From assembly GCF_009495745.1 (NCBI RefSeq), contig NZ_WIDQ01000005.1:295307-359306 (forward strand): DNA of 64,000 nucleotides. The letters run 5' to 3'. The notes under the pieces were generated by a model. That model searched no databases. It saw only the letters and a list, made by a program, of their open reading frames with translations, and was not told the DNA's origin. This document shows positions 27,220-36,494 of the stretch, piece by piece. A program made the position numbers and the translations under genes. The DNA comes from Niveispirillum sp. SYP-B3756. Lineage in GTDB: Bacteria > Pseudomonadota > Alphaproteobacteria > Azospirillales > Azospirillaceae. The number at the start of each line of letters is the position of its first letter. Positions within the stretch are counted from its first letter, which is position 1.

Positions 27220-27648
27220 ATGGCCCAGATCGCCAATCCCCCCTTCCTCGGCGTCGGCTGGAGCTTTCCGCCCACCTTCAGCCGTGACACCGCTTCCATC
27301 GTCATGGTGGCGGATGCGACAGACATCAAGCAAAGCCTGTGGATCTTGTTCTCCACCTCCCTGGGGGAACGGCTGATGCTGGCCGGTTATGGCTCCGCCC
27401 TTTATTCCAAGGTGTTCGCCGCCCTGACGACGACCACAGCCAACGAGATCGCCGATATCATCCGCAAGGCGGTGCTGAACTGGGAGCCGCGCATCGACGT
27501 GGAGGATATCTCTCTGTCCGACCTGGATGCAGAACAGGGCTATGTGAACATCAACGTCAATTTCACCATCCGCCAGACCAATGTGCGCAGCAATCTGGTC
27601 TATCCCTTCTACTTGCAGGAGGCGACGCTTCCCCCGTCGCCGCCGTAA
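27220..27648 (+). CDS. eCIS baseplate wedge protein, gp25-like
   Basis: 142 aa, GPW/gp25 family, the sheath initiator in the baseplate (Pvc9). Motifs: LGVGWSFPPTF, KQSLWILFSTSLGERLM with the family's conserved L-x-T-x-x-G-E-R, and AVLNWEPRIDVEDISLSD followed by VNINVNFTIRQTN. Four bp after the PAAR gene and 28 bp before the large baseplate gene. Confidence 0.92.
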   Translation: MAQIANPPFLGVGWSFPPTFSRDTASIVMVADATDIKQSLWILFSTSLGERLMLAGYGSALYSKVFAALTTTTANEIADIIRKAVLNWEPRIDVEDISLSDLDAEQGYVNINVNFTIRQTNVRSNLVYPFYLQEATLPPSPP

Positions 27649-27676
27649 GCCCTGCCACCCGAGCCGCCCCTGATCC

Positions 27677-30600
27677 ATGGATGCAAACGGCACATACCGG
27701 GTATTGAACCGGGCGACCAGCCAGCTTGACCGGCTGCGCACGGCCCCTGCGCCGGCGCGGGTGCAGGTGGACGGGCGCAGCCTGGCCCAGTTGTTGGCAT
27801 TTGCCGCCGAATACGGACAATTGATCAGCTTTTACGATCTGGCCGACACACCGGACGGGGACTGGGCCCTGTTCTTTGCCAGCGATCCCAGCATCGCGCT
27901 TGCCATGCTGGCAGCATTGGATGTGCGGGACATTGAGGTGAAGCTGAGCGACCTGCTGCACCGCCTGCGCCAAACGTCAGGCACGCAGGAGCGCTTTGCC
28001 CTGCTGCGCCGGTTGCTGGCCGCCATCCTGCGCCTGCTGCGCATCCTGGAACGGGGGGAGCGGTCGGCAGAACCGCTGTCCCGCGCCGTGCGCAAGGAAA
28101 TCCGCGAGCGGCTGGCCCCCCCGCTGCGCACGGTGAACGGCCGCATGGCCGGCACCGCCCCGGAACGGGGCCTGCGGCTGGATCTGGCCGGCCTGTCCGG
28201 CATCTGGGGGCTGGAAGCGCCGGCCGCCGCCGCCATGGCCAACCCGACGGCTGTCGGGCAGCGGGACTGGATCGACCAGATCATTGCCGCCCTGACCGAA
28301 CTTGCCACCGCCCTGCTGGCCAGCCTGGACCTGCTGGCGGCGGATGCGGTGCAGGCCCTGGAGGTGTCGCTGACCCAGGCGGACCACGCCCCTCAGGCGT
28401 CCCTCTATATCGCCTTCATCATGCTGTTCCGCCACGCCCAGCGGGCGCTGAACCGGTTTCCCGAACGGCTGGTGGATTTCTATTACGGCACCATCCTGCG
28501 GCAGGACAGCAGCCCGGCGATGGCCGACCAGCTTTATCTGACCTTCGTCCCCAGCGATGGGGTGACAGCAACGGCTGTTCCCCTGGATACCCGCTTTCCC
28601 GCCGGGGTGGATGAGGCGGGGGAGACCGTCAATTACGCACCGGAACGCTCGCTGTCGGTCTATTCCGCCGCCCTGGCCAGCCTGCGCACCCTGCGTGTCG
28701 CCCAGGAACCGCTGCTGCTGCCGGCAGGCGGGAACAGTTCCACCACCGCCCCGGCCCAGGTGCTGGCCGGCACGGTGGCCCTGTCGGACAAAAGCCCCGC
28801 CATCACCAGCCCGTTCCCACCGTTCGGCTCAACACAGGTGGGGACGGACGGGGGGCTGGTCACCACCAATGCCAGCCTGGGTTTCGCCATCGCCAGTGTC
28901 ACCCTGTTGCTGGCGGGCGGCACCCGTCAGATATCCATCGGCCTGACCATCACCGGGGCCAGCCTGGACGCGGTGATGCCGATGCTGGAGGAGATCAGCG
29001 CCGCAGCGGGAGGGATCGCGCCGTCGCAGGTGCTGGCCTCCCTGCTGCAGGCGGGCCTGGATCTCGCCTATTCCAGCGATGGTAGCTGGGTTCCGGTACA
29101 GGGGCTGACGGTGGGGGTGACCAACCCTGTCACCGACCCCGGCGACCCGTCCGGCGGGGATGCGGCGACCAGCACCGACACCACCTATTACCTGCGTTTT
29201 ATCCTGCCCCCCAGCGCCGCCGCCTTCACCGCGCCCACCGATGACAGCTGGGCAGCGGCGGGCCTGCCGGTGCTGCTGGCCCGGCTGCGGGCGGAACGGG
29301 TGGTGTTGGGGACGGGCGATACCACCGCATCTGTCTATCCCTATGCGGTGCTGTCGGGGTTGATCCTGTCCGGCCTGAGCATCACGGTGGGGGTGACAAA
29401 CCTGACCGCCTTGACGGTGGAAACCACCGACGGGGCCGCCAACCTGTCCCAGCCCATCGCGCCGTTCGATTCCCCCGCCACCACCGGTGCGACCCTGTCG
29501 CTGAGCGCCCCCGAACTGTTCTTGAAGACCCTGAGCTGGCTGGAGCTGGGGTTGACCTGGTACGGCCTGCCCGAGACCAGTACCGGCTTTCAGGGCTACT
29601 ATAAGGGCTATGTCATTGACGCCAACGACAACAGAATTCCGCCCAATACCTATCTGTTCGACAACGCCACCTTCAAAGGCGCGCTGCAGGTAAAAGAACC
29701 GGGCCTGTGGGACCTGCGGGCAACATCGTCGGACAGCACCGGTGCGGAGGAGACGACCGTCACCGCCTTTCTGTTCCGTACCGACAGTTCCGATACCCCG
29801 GCGGCGGCCAGGCCGGTGCTGCCAGACAGCACCTTCAAGAATTTCACCGTGGTGCCCACCACGCCGCCCGCCTATTACGCACCGGCCGACAGCCGGATCA
29901 CCCTGACCCTGACCCAGCCCAGCTATGCCTTCGGCGACACGCTGTACGCCGACAACATGATGGCGGCATCGTTGCAGAACACCGCCCTGGTGGCCGGCTG
30001 CAGCGAATATTGCGTCCAGAAATGTGCCGGGGAAACAGAGGTGGCGACCATGGCTGCCGCCCTGGATCCGGTGGCCGAGGCCAACCTGTCCGCCAGTGAC
30101 GAGCGCTATCACGACATGGTGGACCAGGCTCTGGCCCGGGCGGTGCAGGAACTGAACGGCGCGGCCCTGAAGGCGGTGAACGACGCCCTGGATAAGGTGG
30201 TAACCATCCCGGTCGAACGGGGTGAATGGCGCACCCACCTGACCCAGTCCCTGAAGCCCCCCACCAGCAATGGCGGCCGCACCTCCTGGCTGCGACGGGC
30301 GCGGGGGCCGCTGCGCCAGCAGGAGGCTGCCGACGCCACCACGGTGAACGCCAACCTGAGCGCCTGGATCGAAGAGAACGCCGCCGCCCTGGGCACGGGG
30401 GCCGTACGCGATCTGGGCCTTGCCCGGGTGCTGCTGGGCAGCGCCCGCAAGGTGATCGAGGCCCGGGCTGAAGGGAGTGGCGAAAACCCGGCCGTGGCCC
30501 GGCCGCTGCTGGCGGCCGGGGTGCGGGGGGCAAAGGCGGATATGGCCCAGGCTCAGACAGAGAGCATGGCCACCTGCATGGAGGGCTGCACCAGTGCCAT

Positions 30601-31912
30601 TGTCCCCACCCCCAACGCCCCGTGGCTGCCCCAGATCGCCGCCCTGTGGGTGAATTACAGCGCAACCAGCACCTTGCCGGGCAATGGCAGCGATTGTTTC
30701 TATCACCTGCTGCCCTTCGCCGGGGTGGCGGCGGTGGACTGGCCCATCGGTGCCACTGTGCCGCTGCTGGACCCGCAGCCCTGCCAGGGGACATTGTATC
30801 TGGGGCTGTCCGGGGCGGCCGAAACCTTGAATCTGCTGGTGCAGATGGCGCCGGGCGAAGCCGGCTGGTCCAGCAACCCGCCGCCGGTGGCATGGGCGCA
30901 GGCGGTGGGGGGAAACTGGGTGCCCATCACCGAGCCCGACGGATTGCAGGAAGATGGCACCAACGGGCTGCAAAACACCGGCATCATCACCATCGCCCCG
31001 CCGCTGCCCGACCCTGGACCGGATGGGCAGATGCTGTTGCGGTTGTCGGTAGTGGATGATGCCGACCGTTTTCCCTTGCTGGCCGGTCTGGTGACCAACG
31101 CCGTGACCGCCGCCTGGGTGGGGCCGGGCGGGGCAGAGACCCTGGGCACGCCGCTGCCCGCCGGCACCATCACCAGCAGTGATCCCCCTTTGGATGAGAT
31201 TGGCAGTATCGGGCAGCCCCTGGCCTCCTTCGGGGGGCGTGCAGCGGCCACCGGCCAGCGCTTCCATGCCTGGATGGCAGAACGGCTGCGGCACAAGGAA
31301 CGTGGCATCCAGGGCTGGGATTATGCACGGCTGGTGCTGGCCGATTTCCCCACCTTGTGGCAGGCCATGGCGATCCCTGCCGGGCAGGCGGATGACCCGG
31401 CAGAACCTGGCCCGGGACAGGTGCGTCTGGTTGTGGTGGCCGGTCCCGGCACCCCGGACATTTCCGACGCCACGGTGCCCCTGGTGGATCCGCTGCTGCT
31501 GGCGGAGGTGGGCGAGCTTCTGGCCACACGGATCAGCCCCTTCATTACGCTGACGGTGGAAAACCCCACCTATGTCCGCATCACCGTTCATGCCAAGGTG
31601 CTGTTTAGCGATGGCGACACCGTGGCAGCCTGGACCGACACCCTGAACCAGGAACTGATCGACTGGCTGTCCCCCTGGCCTGCCCCTGCCCTGGGCCCAC
31701 GGCCGGCAGATTATTACAATGACTACGCCATCGGCGACTTCATCCGTCGCCGCCCCTATGTACGGGCCATCCTGTCCCTGGAACTGAGCTATGACCCACA
31801 AAATGCCCGGACGGGCTGGCACTATCTCACTTCGGCCAGCACCCATGATCTGAGCGGGGAGACTGTATCGGCGCGGGCGGGACGGCGGCTGGCCGCCGGG
31901 GGGGGCGCATGA
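27677..31912 (+). CDS. eCIS large baseplate protein (Pvc11-like, baseplate J)
   Basis: 1411 aa, larger than typical Pvc11 homologues. Helical N-terminal domain (about 1-300), beta-rich central part, and a C-terminal gp6/baseplate-J segment with EVGELLATRISPFITLTVENPTYVRITVHAKV and DTLNQELIDWLSPW. Between about residues 776 and 975 is an alpha-helical insertion bracketed by Cys-rich stretches (CSEYCVQKC at the start and CMEGCTS at the end) that breaks up a beta domain. Forms the hexameric baseplate wedge with the next protein, whose ATG overlaps its stop. Complete frame, no interruption. Confidence 0.85.
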   Translation: MDANGTYRVLNRATSQLDRLRTAPAPARVQVDGRSLAQLLAFAAEYGQLISFYDLADTPDGDWALFFASDPSIALAMLAALDVRDIEVKLSDLLHRLRQTSGTQERFALLRRLLAAILRLLRILERGERSAEPLSRAVRKEIRERLAPPLRTVNGRMAGTAPERGLRLDLAGLSGIWGLEAPAAAAMANPTAVGQRDWIDQIIAALTELATALLASLDLLAADAVQALEVSLTQADHAPQASLYIAFIMLFRHAQRALNRFPERLVDFYYGTILRQDSSPAMADQLYLTFVPSDGVTATAVPLDTRFPAGVDEAGETVNYAPERSLSVYSAALASLRTLRVAQEPLLLPAGGNSSTTAPAQVLAGTVALSDKSPAITSPFPPFGSTQVGTDGGLVTTNASLGFAIASVTLLLAGGTRQISIGLTITGASLDAVMPMLEEISAAAGGIAPSQVLASLLQAGLDLAYSSDGSWVPVQGLTVGVTNPVTDPGDPSGGDAATSTDTTYYLRFILPPSAAAFTAPTDDSWAAAGLPVLLARLRAERVVLGTGDTTASVYPYAVLSGLILSGLSITVGVTNLTALTVETTDGAANLSQPIAPFDSPATTGATLSLSAPELFLKTLSWLELGLTWYGLPETSTGFQGYYKGYVIDANDNRIPPNTYLFDNATFKGALQVKEPGLWDLRATSSDSTGAEETTVTAFLFRTDSSDTPAAARPVLPDSTFKNFTVVPTTPPAYYAPADSRITLTLTQPSYAFGDTLYADNMMAASLQNTALVAGCSEYCVQKCAGETEVATMAAALDPVAEANLSASDERYHDMVDQALARAVQELNGAALKAVNDALDKVVTIPVERGEWRTHLTQSLKPPTSNGGRTSWLRRARGPLRQQEAADATTVNANLSAWIEENAAALGTGAVRDLGLARVLLGSARKVIEARAEGSGENPAVARPLLAAGVRGAKADMAQAQTESMATCMEGCTSAIVPTPNAPWLPQIAALWVNYSATSTLPGNGSDCFYHLLPFAGVAAVDWPIGATVPLLDPQPCQGTLYLGLSGAAETLNLLVQMAPGEAGWSSNPPPVAWAQAVGGNWVPITEPDGLQEDGTNGLQNTGIITIAPPLPDPGPDGQMLLRLSVVDDADRFPLLAGLVTNAVTAAWVGPGGAETLGTPLPAGTITSSDPPLDEIGSIGQPLASFGGRAAATGQRFHAWMAERLRHKERGIQGWDYARLVLADFPTLWQAMAIPAGQADDPAEPGPGQVRLVVVAGPGTPDISDATVPLVDPLLLAEVGELLATRISPFITLTVENPTYVRITVHAKVLFSDGDTVAAWTDTLNQELIDWLSPWPAPALGPRPADYYNDYAIGDFIRRRPYVRAILSLELSYDPQNARTGWHYLTSASTHDLSGETVSARAGRRLAAGGGA

Positions 31913-34410
31913 CCCGCCGCAGCGCCACCATCTCCACCACTGCCCTGGAACATCCCGGCCTGGATTATGGAGCCCTGAACGCCGAAGGGACGGCCCTGAC
32001 CCAGCAGCTGTCCGGCGACATCTGGACCGACTATAATTTCTCCGATCCCGGCGTCACCATTCTGGAGCAGCTCTGCTACGCCCTGACCGAGTTGTCATAC
32101 CGGGCCGGCTTTTCGGTGGCGGATTTGCTATGCGATCCGGATAGCGGGCAGATCAGGCTGCGGCGCCAGGGGCTGTATCCCGGCCCGGCCATTATGCCCG
32201 TCAACCCAGTCACCATCGCCGATCTGCGTCGGCTGGTGCTGGACCGGGTGGCCGCCATCAGCAATGTCTGGTTCACCCCCTGCCAGCCCGATAGGGTGGG
32301 CGGGGTCAATGGACTGTACGACATCGCCATCCATGTGCCGGAACAGGCCGATCCCTGCTGCACCCACGCCACCTATCGGCCGGAGCAGATCGTCCGCCGG
32401 GTACGCGATACCTATACTGCCCACCGGGCCCTGGATGAGGATGTGAACAGCATCAATATCCTGTCCCTGATCGGCACCCGCGTGGCCGCCCGGGTGCAGA
32501 TGGGCGACCATGTGGATGCCAGCCTGTTACAGGCGCGGCTGCTGTTCACCATTGGCCTGTTCCTGGCACCGGAACCCAAGCGCACCACCCTGGCCACCCA
32601 GCTGGCGGCGGGGAAGACCACGGCGGAGATATTTGACGGGCCTTTGATGCTGCGGGGCTTCATCGCCGATGACCAGCTCACCCCCCTGCTGACGGCGATC
32701 CCGGTGGACAGCCTGCTGCGGTTGATGGCGGAAACCACCGGGGTGGTATCGGTGGGGGGGCTGACCGTCACCCTGTCCGGCGATGCCCACACCTACATCG
32801 CCGGCGAAACCATCCCGGTGCCGGCAGGCAGCTTGCTATGGCTGGACACCGCCGCCAATGCCGATGGCAGCTTCCCCATCCAGCTCTACCGGGGGGATGT
32901 CGCCTGTCAACCGGACCCGAGGCGGGTAGCGGTCTTGCTGGCGGGCCTGTGGACGGCCCAGCGCCGCACCTATGCATTGCGCCCGGAATATGAGGAGGCC
33001 TATGCCCCACCCACCGGCAAGCCACAGGATTTAAGCGCCTATTACTCGGTCCAGAACCAGTTCCCCAACGTCTATGGCATCAATGCCTATGGGCTGCCGG
33101 AACAGGCCAGTCCGGCCCGCCACGGTCAGGCCAAACAGTTGAAGGGCTATCTGATGCCGTTTGACCAGTTGATGGCCGATTATTTCAGCCAGTTGGCCTT
33201 TCTGCGCAACCTGTTCTCTGTCCGCACCGGCGGTGGCACCACCACCTATGCCACCCAATCCCTGCGAACCATCGTGCCGGATGTAGCACCGCTGCTCTCC
33301 CCCGATTACGAGGCCGGGCTGGCCAGCGTCACCGCCGCCAGCGATCCGGTCGCCGAACGCCGGGCCGCCATCCTGGATCTGCTGCTGTCCCTGTACGGGG
33401 AATCCCTGGCCGCGCCGCCGCAATCAGGCTGCGACTGCGGCAATGGCGACGATGCCGACGATCCCCCCCTGGTGCGGGCCAAACAGGCACTGCTGGTGCG
33501 CATGGTTCCGGCCACCCGCGACCGGGGTCGCGGTTTCGATTACCGCCGTCCAGCCCTATGGCACAACCAAGCCGGCATGTTGATCCGCTGCCGTATCCAG
33601 CTTGGCATCCTGGACCGCACAGCCGCCGGCGGCGGCAGCAGCGGCGGCAGCAGCGGCGCCATCGTCGTCACCGATCCGGCAGAGGCCACCATCGGCCAAT
33701 CCCTGGACGGGGAACTGGCCGCCGTCGTGGAGCGCTATTTTCTGCCGGTGGACAGGGTGATGCACAGCGGCGACGGTGACGATGGGGAGGAGGAGACGGA
33801 TATAACCGCAGCTCCCCTGGCTGGCCAGCGGGTTCCCGCCCCCCTGCTGCCCGCCCTGGCCGACCCGGAACGGTACCGCATCGGTATCCTGCCGGGGGAA
33901 CGGTCGGTGCGCGTGGCCTGTCGCGGCAGTGACGGCGGCTGGTGGCTGCTGGGCAGCCATCCCCGCACGGAGGATGCCATCGCCAGCGTTCGCGGCCTGG
34001 TGCGGGCCAATGGCGGCCAGGCCATCCGGCGCCAGCTTTATGTGGTGGAACATGTGCTGCTGCGCGCCGCCGCCCCGCTTTCCGGCACACCGGGCAGCCG
34101 CTACAGCTTCCGCCTCAGCGCCATCATCGCCACCAGCCGCAAGGAAGCGGCCGACATTGTGTGGCAGCGGCAGGTGACGGCCATCGTGCGGGAAAATACC
34201 CCGTCGCATATCGCCCCGCAGTGCCTGTTCCTGGACCGGGGGGCCATGCGCCGGTTCCGGACTCGCTATGATGCCTGGATCGACGCCCTGCGCCGGGGGC
34301 CGCCGGAACGGCTGGCAGAGGCCAGCCTGCGGCTGGAACGCTTCCTGGCCGATCACAGCGCCAGTCCAGATGCCAACCCGGCCGCCAGCCAGCAGCCCCC
34401 GCACGCGTGA
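31909..34410 (+). CDS. eCIS baseplate wedge protein (Pvc12-like)
   Basis: 833 aa. N-terminal DYNFSDPGVTILEQLCYALTELSYRAGFSVADLL is the hallmark of the Pvc12 family, which pairs with Pvc11 in the wedge (gp6/gp7-like). Then VNPVTIADLRRLVLDRV and VYGINAYGLPEQASPARHGQAKQLKGYLMPFDQLMADYFSQLA, also family features. A Gly/Ser linker (GGGSSGGSSG, near residue 574) separates the C-terminal part (ERYRIGILPGERSVRVAC to the end), which ends in an Ala/Pro-rich tail. Overlaps the preceding gene by 4 bp. Confidence 0.83.
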   Translation: MTRRSATISTTALEHPGLDYGALNAEGTALTQQLSGDIWTDYNFSDPGVTILEQLCYALTELSYRAGFSVADLLCDPDSGQIRLRRQGLYPGPAIMPVNPVTIADLRRLVLDRVAAISNVWFTPCQPDRVGGVNGLYDIAIHVPEQADPCCTHATYRPEQIVRRVRDTYTAHRALDEDVNSINILSLIGTRVAARVQMGDHVDASLLQARLLFTIGLFLAPEPKRTTLATQLAAGKTTAEIFDGPLMLRGFIADDQLTPLLTAIPVDSLLRLMAETTGVVSVGGLTVTLSGDAHTYIAGETIPVPAGSLLWLDTAANADGSFPIQLYRGDVACQPDPRRVAVLLAGLWTAQRRTYALRPEYEEAYAPPTGKPQDLSAYYSVQNQFPNVYGINAYGLPEQASPARHGQAKQLKGYLMPFDQLMADYFSQLAFLRNLFSVRTGGGTTTYATQSLRTIVPDVAPLLSPDYEAGLASVTAASDPVAERRAAILDLLLSLYGESLAAPPQSGCDCGNGDDADDPPLVRAKQALLVRMVPATRDRGRGFDYRRPALWHNQAGMLIRCRIQLGILDRTAAGGGSSGGSSGAIVVTDPAEATIGQSLDGELAAVVERYFLPVDRVMHSGDGDDGEEETDITAAPLAGQRVPAPLLPALADPERYRIGILPGERSVRVACRGSDGGWWLLGSHPRTEDAIASVRGLVRANGGQAIRRQLYVVEHVLLRAAAPLSGTPGSRYSFRLSAIIATSRKEAADIVWQRQVTAIVRENTPSHIAPQCLFLDRGAMRRFRTRYDAWIDALRRGPPERLAEASLRLERFLADHSASPDANPAASQQPPHA

Positions 34411-34426
34411 GAAGAGGGAGAAAGAG

Positions 34427-36490
34427 ATGCAGCACCAGGCACTGTCAGCACGTCAGGCATCGGACGCCGGTCCCTCCCGGACAATCTCCTCCCCAACCAC
34501 CGCTGCCGGACCCTTGGCGCAGCGGGTCGCCGACCTGAACGCCCGGCCCCAGGTACGCGCCCTGGCCACCCTGTCGGACACGCTGTCCGCACCGGTGCAG
34601 CGCCAGCCCAACCACACCGGCCTGCCCGACGGGTTGAAGCAGGGGATGGAAACCATGTCCGGCCTGTCCCTGGACGGGGTACGCGTCCATTACAACTCAT
34701 CCCAGCCCGCCACCCTGCAGGCCCACGCCTATACAAGGGGACAGGATATCCATGTCGCCCCAGGGCAGGAACAGCATGTGCCACATGAGCTGGGCCATGT
34801 TGTGCAGCAGATGCAAGGACGGGTGCCGGTGACCGGCCAGGTGGGCGGCATGGCCCTGAATGACGACACATCACTGGAAGCGGAGGCCGACCGGCTGGGG
34901 GCCACCGCCACCCAGATGCGGGCCATCCACACGCGGCAGCCGGCACAGTTGCGCTCCCACCTGCTGGGCAGCAGCGCCCTGATGCCGGTGCAGCGGTTTT
35001 CCTGGAAAGAGGCACTGACGTCCCTGGGGGTCTCCTGGGAAGAGGCACTGAAGACCCTGGGGGTTGGCGGCGCGGTAGGAGCGGGGCTGGCCCTCAGCGG
35101 TGCCGTCGGGATTCCAGCAGCAATCGGGTTGGGCGTCGCCGCAGCGACCTCAACGGCAGCGACCAAAGTCGGAGGCGTCGGTGCCGGCCTGGGGGCCGGT
35201 ACTCTGGGAACGGGAGGAGCACTGGCGGGCACCGCGATCGGAACAGCTTTGGGCGGGCCAGTCGTTGGTGCCGTCTCGGGCGGTCTCCTTGGAACCATCG
35301 GCTCGGTTCTCGGCGGGACCATTGGGGCCGATATCCAGTCGGCCAGGACAGATTACAATATACACCACGATAAAGAAAACATCCCTGAGGTGTGGAAAAC
35401 TGTGATAACCCGAGCATATGAGGGCATCGGAGAAAATGACACGGTTCAAAGCGTTATAAATAAAATAGATAGCACTGGGCTACGAAACAACCTACAAGAA
35501 AGAGTAAACAATAATTTAATTACGAACGATAAAGCTAAATTCCATAAAGGTACAATAGAAATTTTTGTCGAACAATATTTAGATGGCAGAATTTCCCCTC
35601 TTTATAATAAACAGAATCCAGAAAACGATGAACAGGTTAAGACGAAAATCCGTGGTGCGCTGTATGCAAACCCTTTCATCAGCTCGATCCTGAAAGGCAC
35701 CGCCTTTGGCCCGAACGGAGGGAATGTTGGAAATCAATCACTGACCGTGAACAACGCCGATCAGCACCCGATGGCCGCCGCGGCGCAACATACCTTCAAC
35801 GCGCTTGTCCAACGCCCTGGTCTTCCAGACGTTGGCGGGGTGGAGCAAGGCTCCAGCTCGATTTCCTACATGAGCGATGATGGCAACCTTACCATAGGTT
35901 GGGGGGCAACCACTGGCGTCCTAGTGCACGAACTTGGCCATCATCTGGAGAACAACCTGCCGCCCGTCGAATTCGGAACGTTGCATAACTTCCTGCGCGC
36001 TCGCAGCAAAGACACACGGATGCGACGGGTCGGCAAGGAATACATGATGAACAAGGAACAGCCGGATCGGGGCTATGATACCACTACGCCCCCGGTAGAT
36101 GTCGGCGGACACCTTTCCCTGACCCGCCTCGCGGTGGACGGGCTGAGTGCTCGAACCGGCATCGGCAACGGTCCACACCGGATTGATCGGTTCGTGCAAC
36201 AAATGTCCCATGACCCGAGGTCGAGTTATGCGACCAAGGTCTATGACGACACTTATCATACCGAGTTCCTGGCAACGACCATCCATCTGATGGCGAATCC
36301 GGAAACGGCGGCAACGTTGATTGAGGCGGACCCGTTGAGAGTGTGTCTGTTCCTCTATTTCGCCAATCGGCCAGCCTATAATCAGGTCAAGAACGCACTG
36401 CAAAAGCCCGGTAAGAAAGCACAAAAAAAGCGGGGCAAGAAAGCTCCGCAAAAGCCGATCAATCTGGATAACCTGATCCACCGACTCTGA
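34427..36490 (+). CDS. DUF4157 cargo protein with HExxH metallopeptidase-like C-terminus
   Basis: 687 aa, likely payload (toxin or processing enzyme) of the injection particle. Residues 1-65 are low-complexity; 70-135 form a DUF4157 (eCIS core) domain with TMSGLSLDGVRVHYNSSQP, GQDIHVAPGQE and H120-ELG-H124-VVQQ. Residues 211-302 are a Gly/Ala-rich hydrophobic stretch able to enter a membrane. Residues 303-430 come from AT-rich DNA. A second metal motif, VLVHELGHHLENN (His501, Glu502, His505), with a possible third ligand Glu613 in TEFLATTIHLM, marks a gluzincin-like peptidase. The tail (660-676) is Lys-rich. ATG 34427 follows GAGGGAGAAAG. Function is inferred from domains and position only. 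Confidence 0.8.
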   Translation: MQHQALSARQASDAGPSRTISSPTTAAGPLAQRVADLNARPQVRALATLSDTLSAPVQRQPNHTGLPDGLKQGMETMSGLSLDGVRVHYNSSQPATLQAHAYTRGQDIHVAPGQEQHVPHELGHVVQQMQGRVPVTGQVGGMALNDDTSLEAEADRLGATATQMRAIHTRQPAQLRSHLLGSSALMPVQRFSWKEALTSLGVSWEEALKTLGVGGAVGAGLALSGAVGIPAAIGLGVAAATSTAATKVGGVGAGLGAGTLGTGGALAGTAIGTALGGPVVGAVSGGLLGTIGSVLGGTIGADIQSARTDYNIHHDKENIPEVWKTVITRAYEGIGENDTVQSVINKIDSTGLRNNLQERVNNNLITNDKAKFHKGTIEIFVEQYLDGRISPLYNKQNPENDEQVKTKIRGALYANPFISSILKGTAFGPNGGNVGNQSLTVNNADQHPMAAAAQHTFNALVQRPGLPDVGGVEQGSSSISYMSDDGNLTIGWGATTGVLVHELGHHLENNLPPVEFGTLHNFLRARSKDTRMRRVGKEYMMNKEQPDRGYDTTTPPVDVGGHLSLTRLAVDGLSARTGIGNGPHRIDRFVQQMSHDPRSSYATKVYDDTYHTEFLATTIHLMANPETAATLIEADPLRVCLFLYFANRPAYNQVKNALQKPGKKAQKKRGKKAPQKPINLDNLIHRL

Positions 36491-36494
36491 TCCC

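Noticed and set aside
28829..31846. A 1005-codon open frame on the minus strand opposite the large baseplate gene
   Set aside because: Its composition (Gly, His, Gln, Arg-rich, no known motif) is that of a GC-driven shadow, and the + strand gene has clear family features and coupled neighbours.
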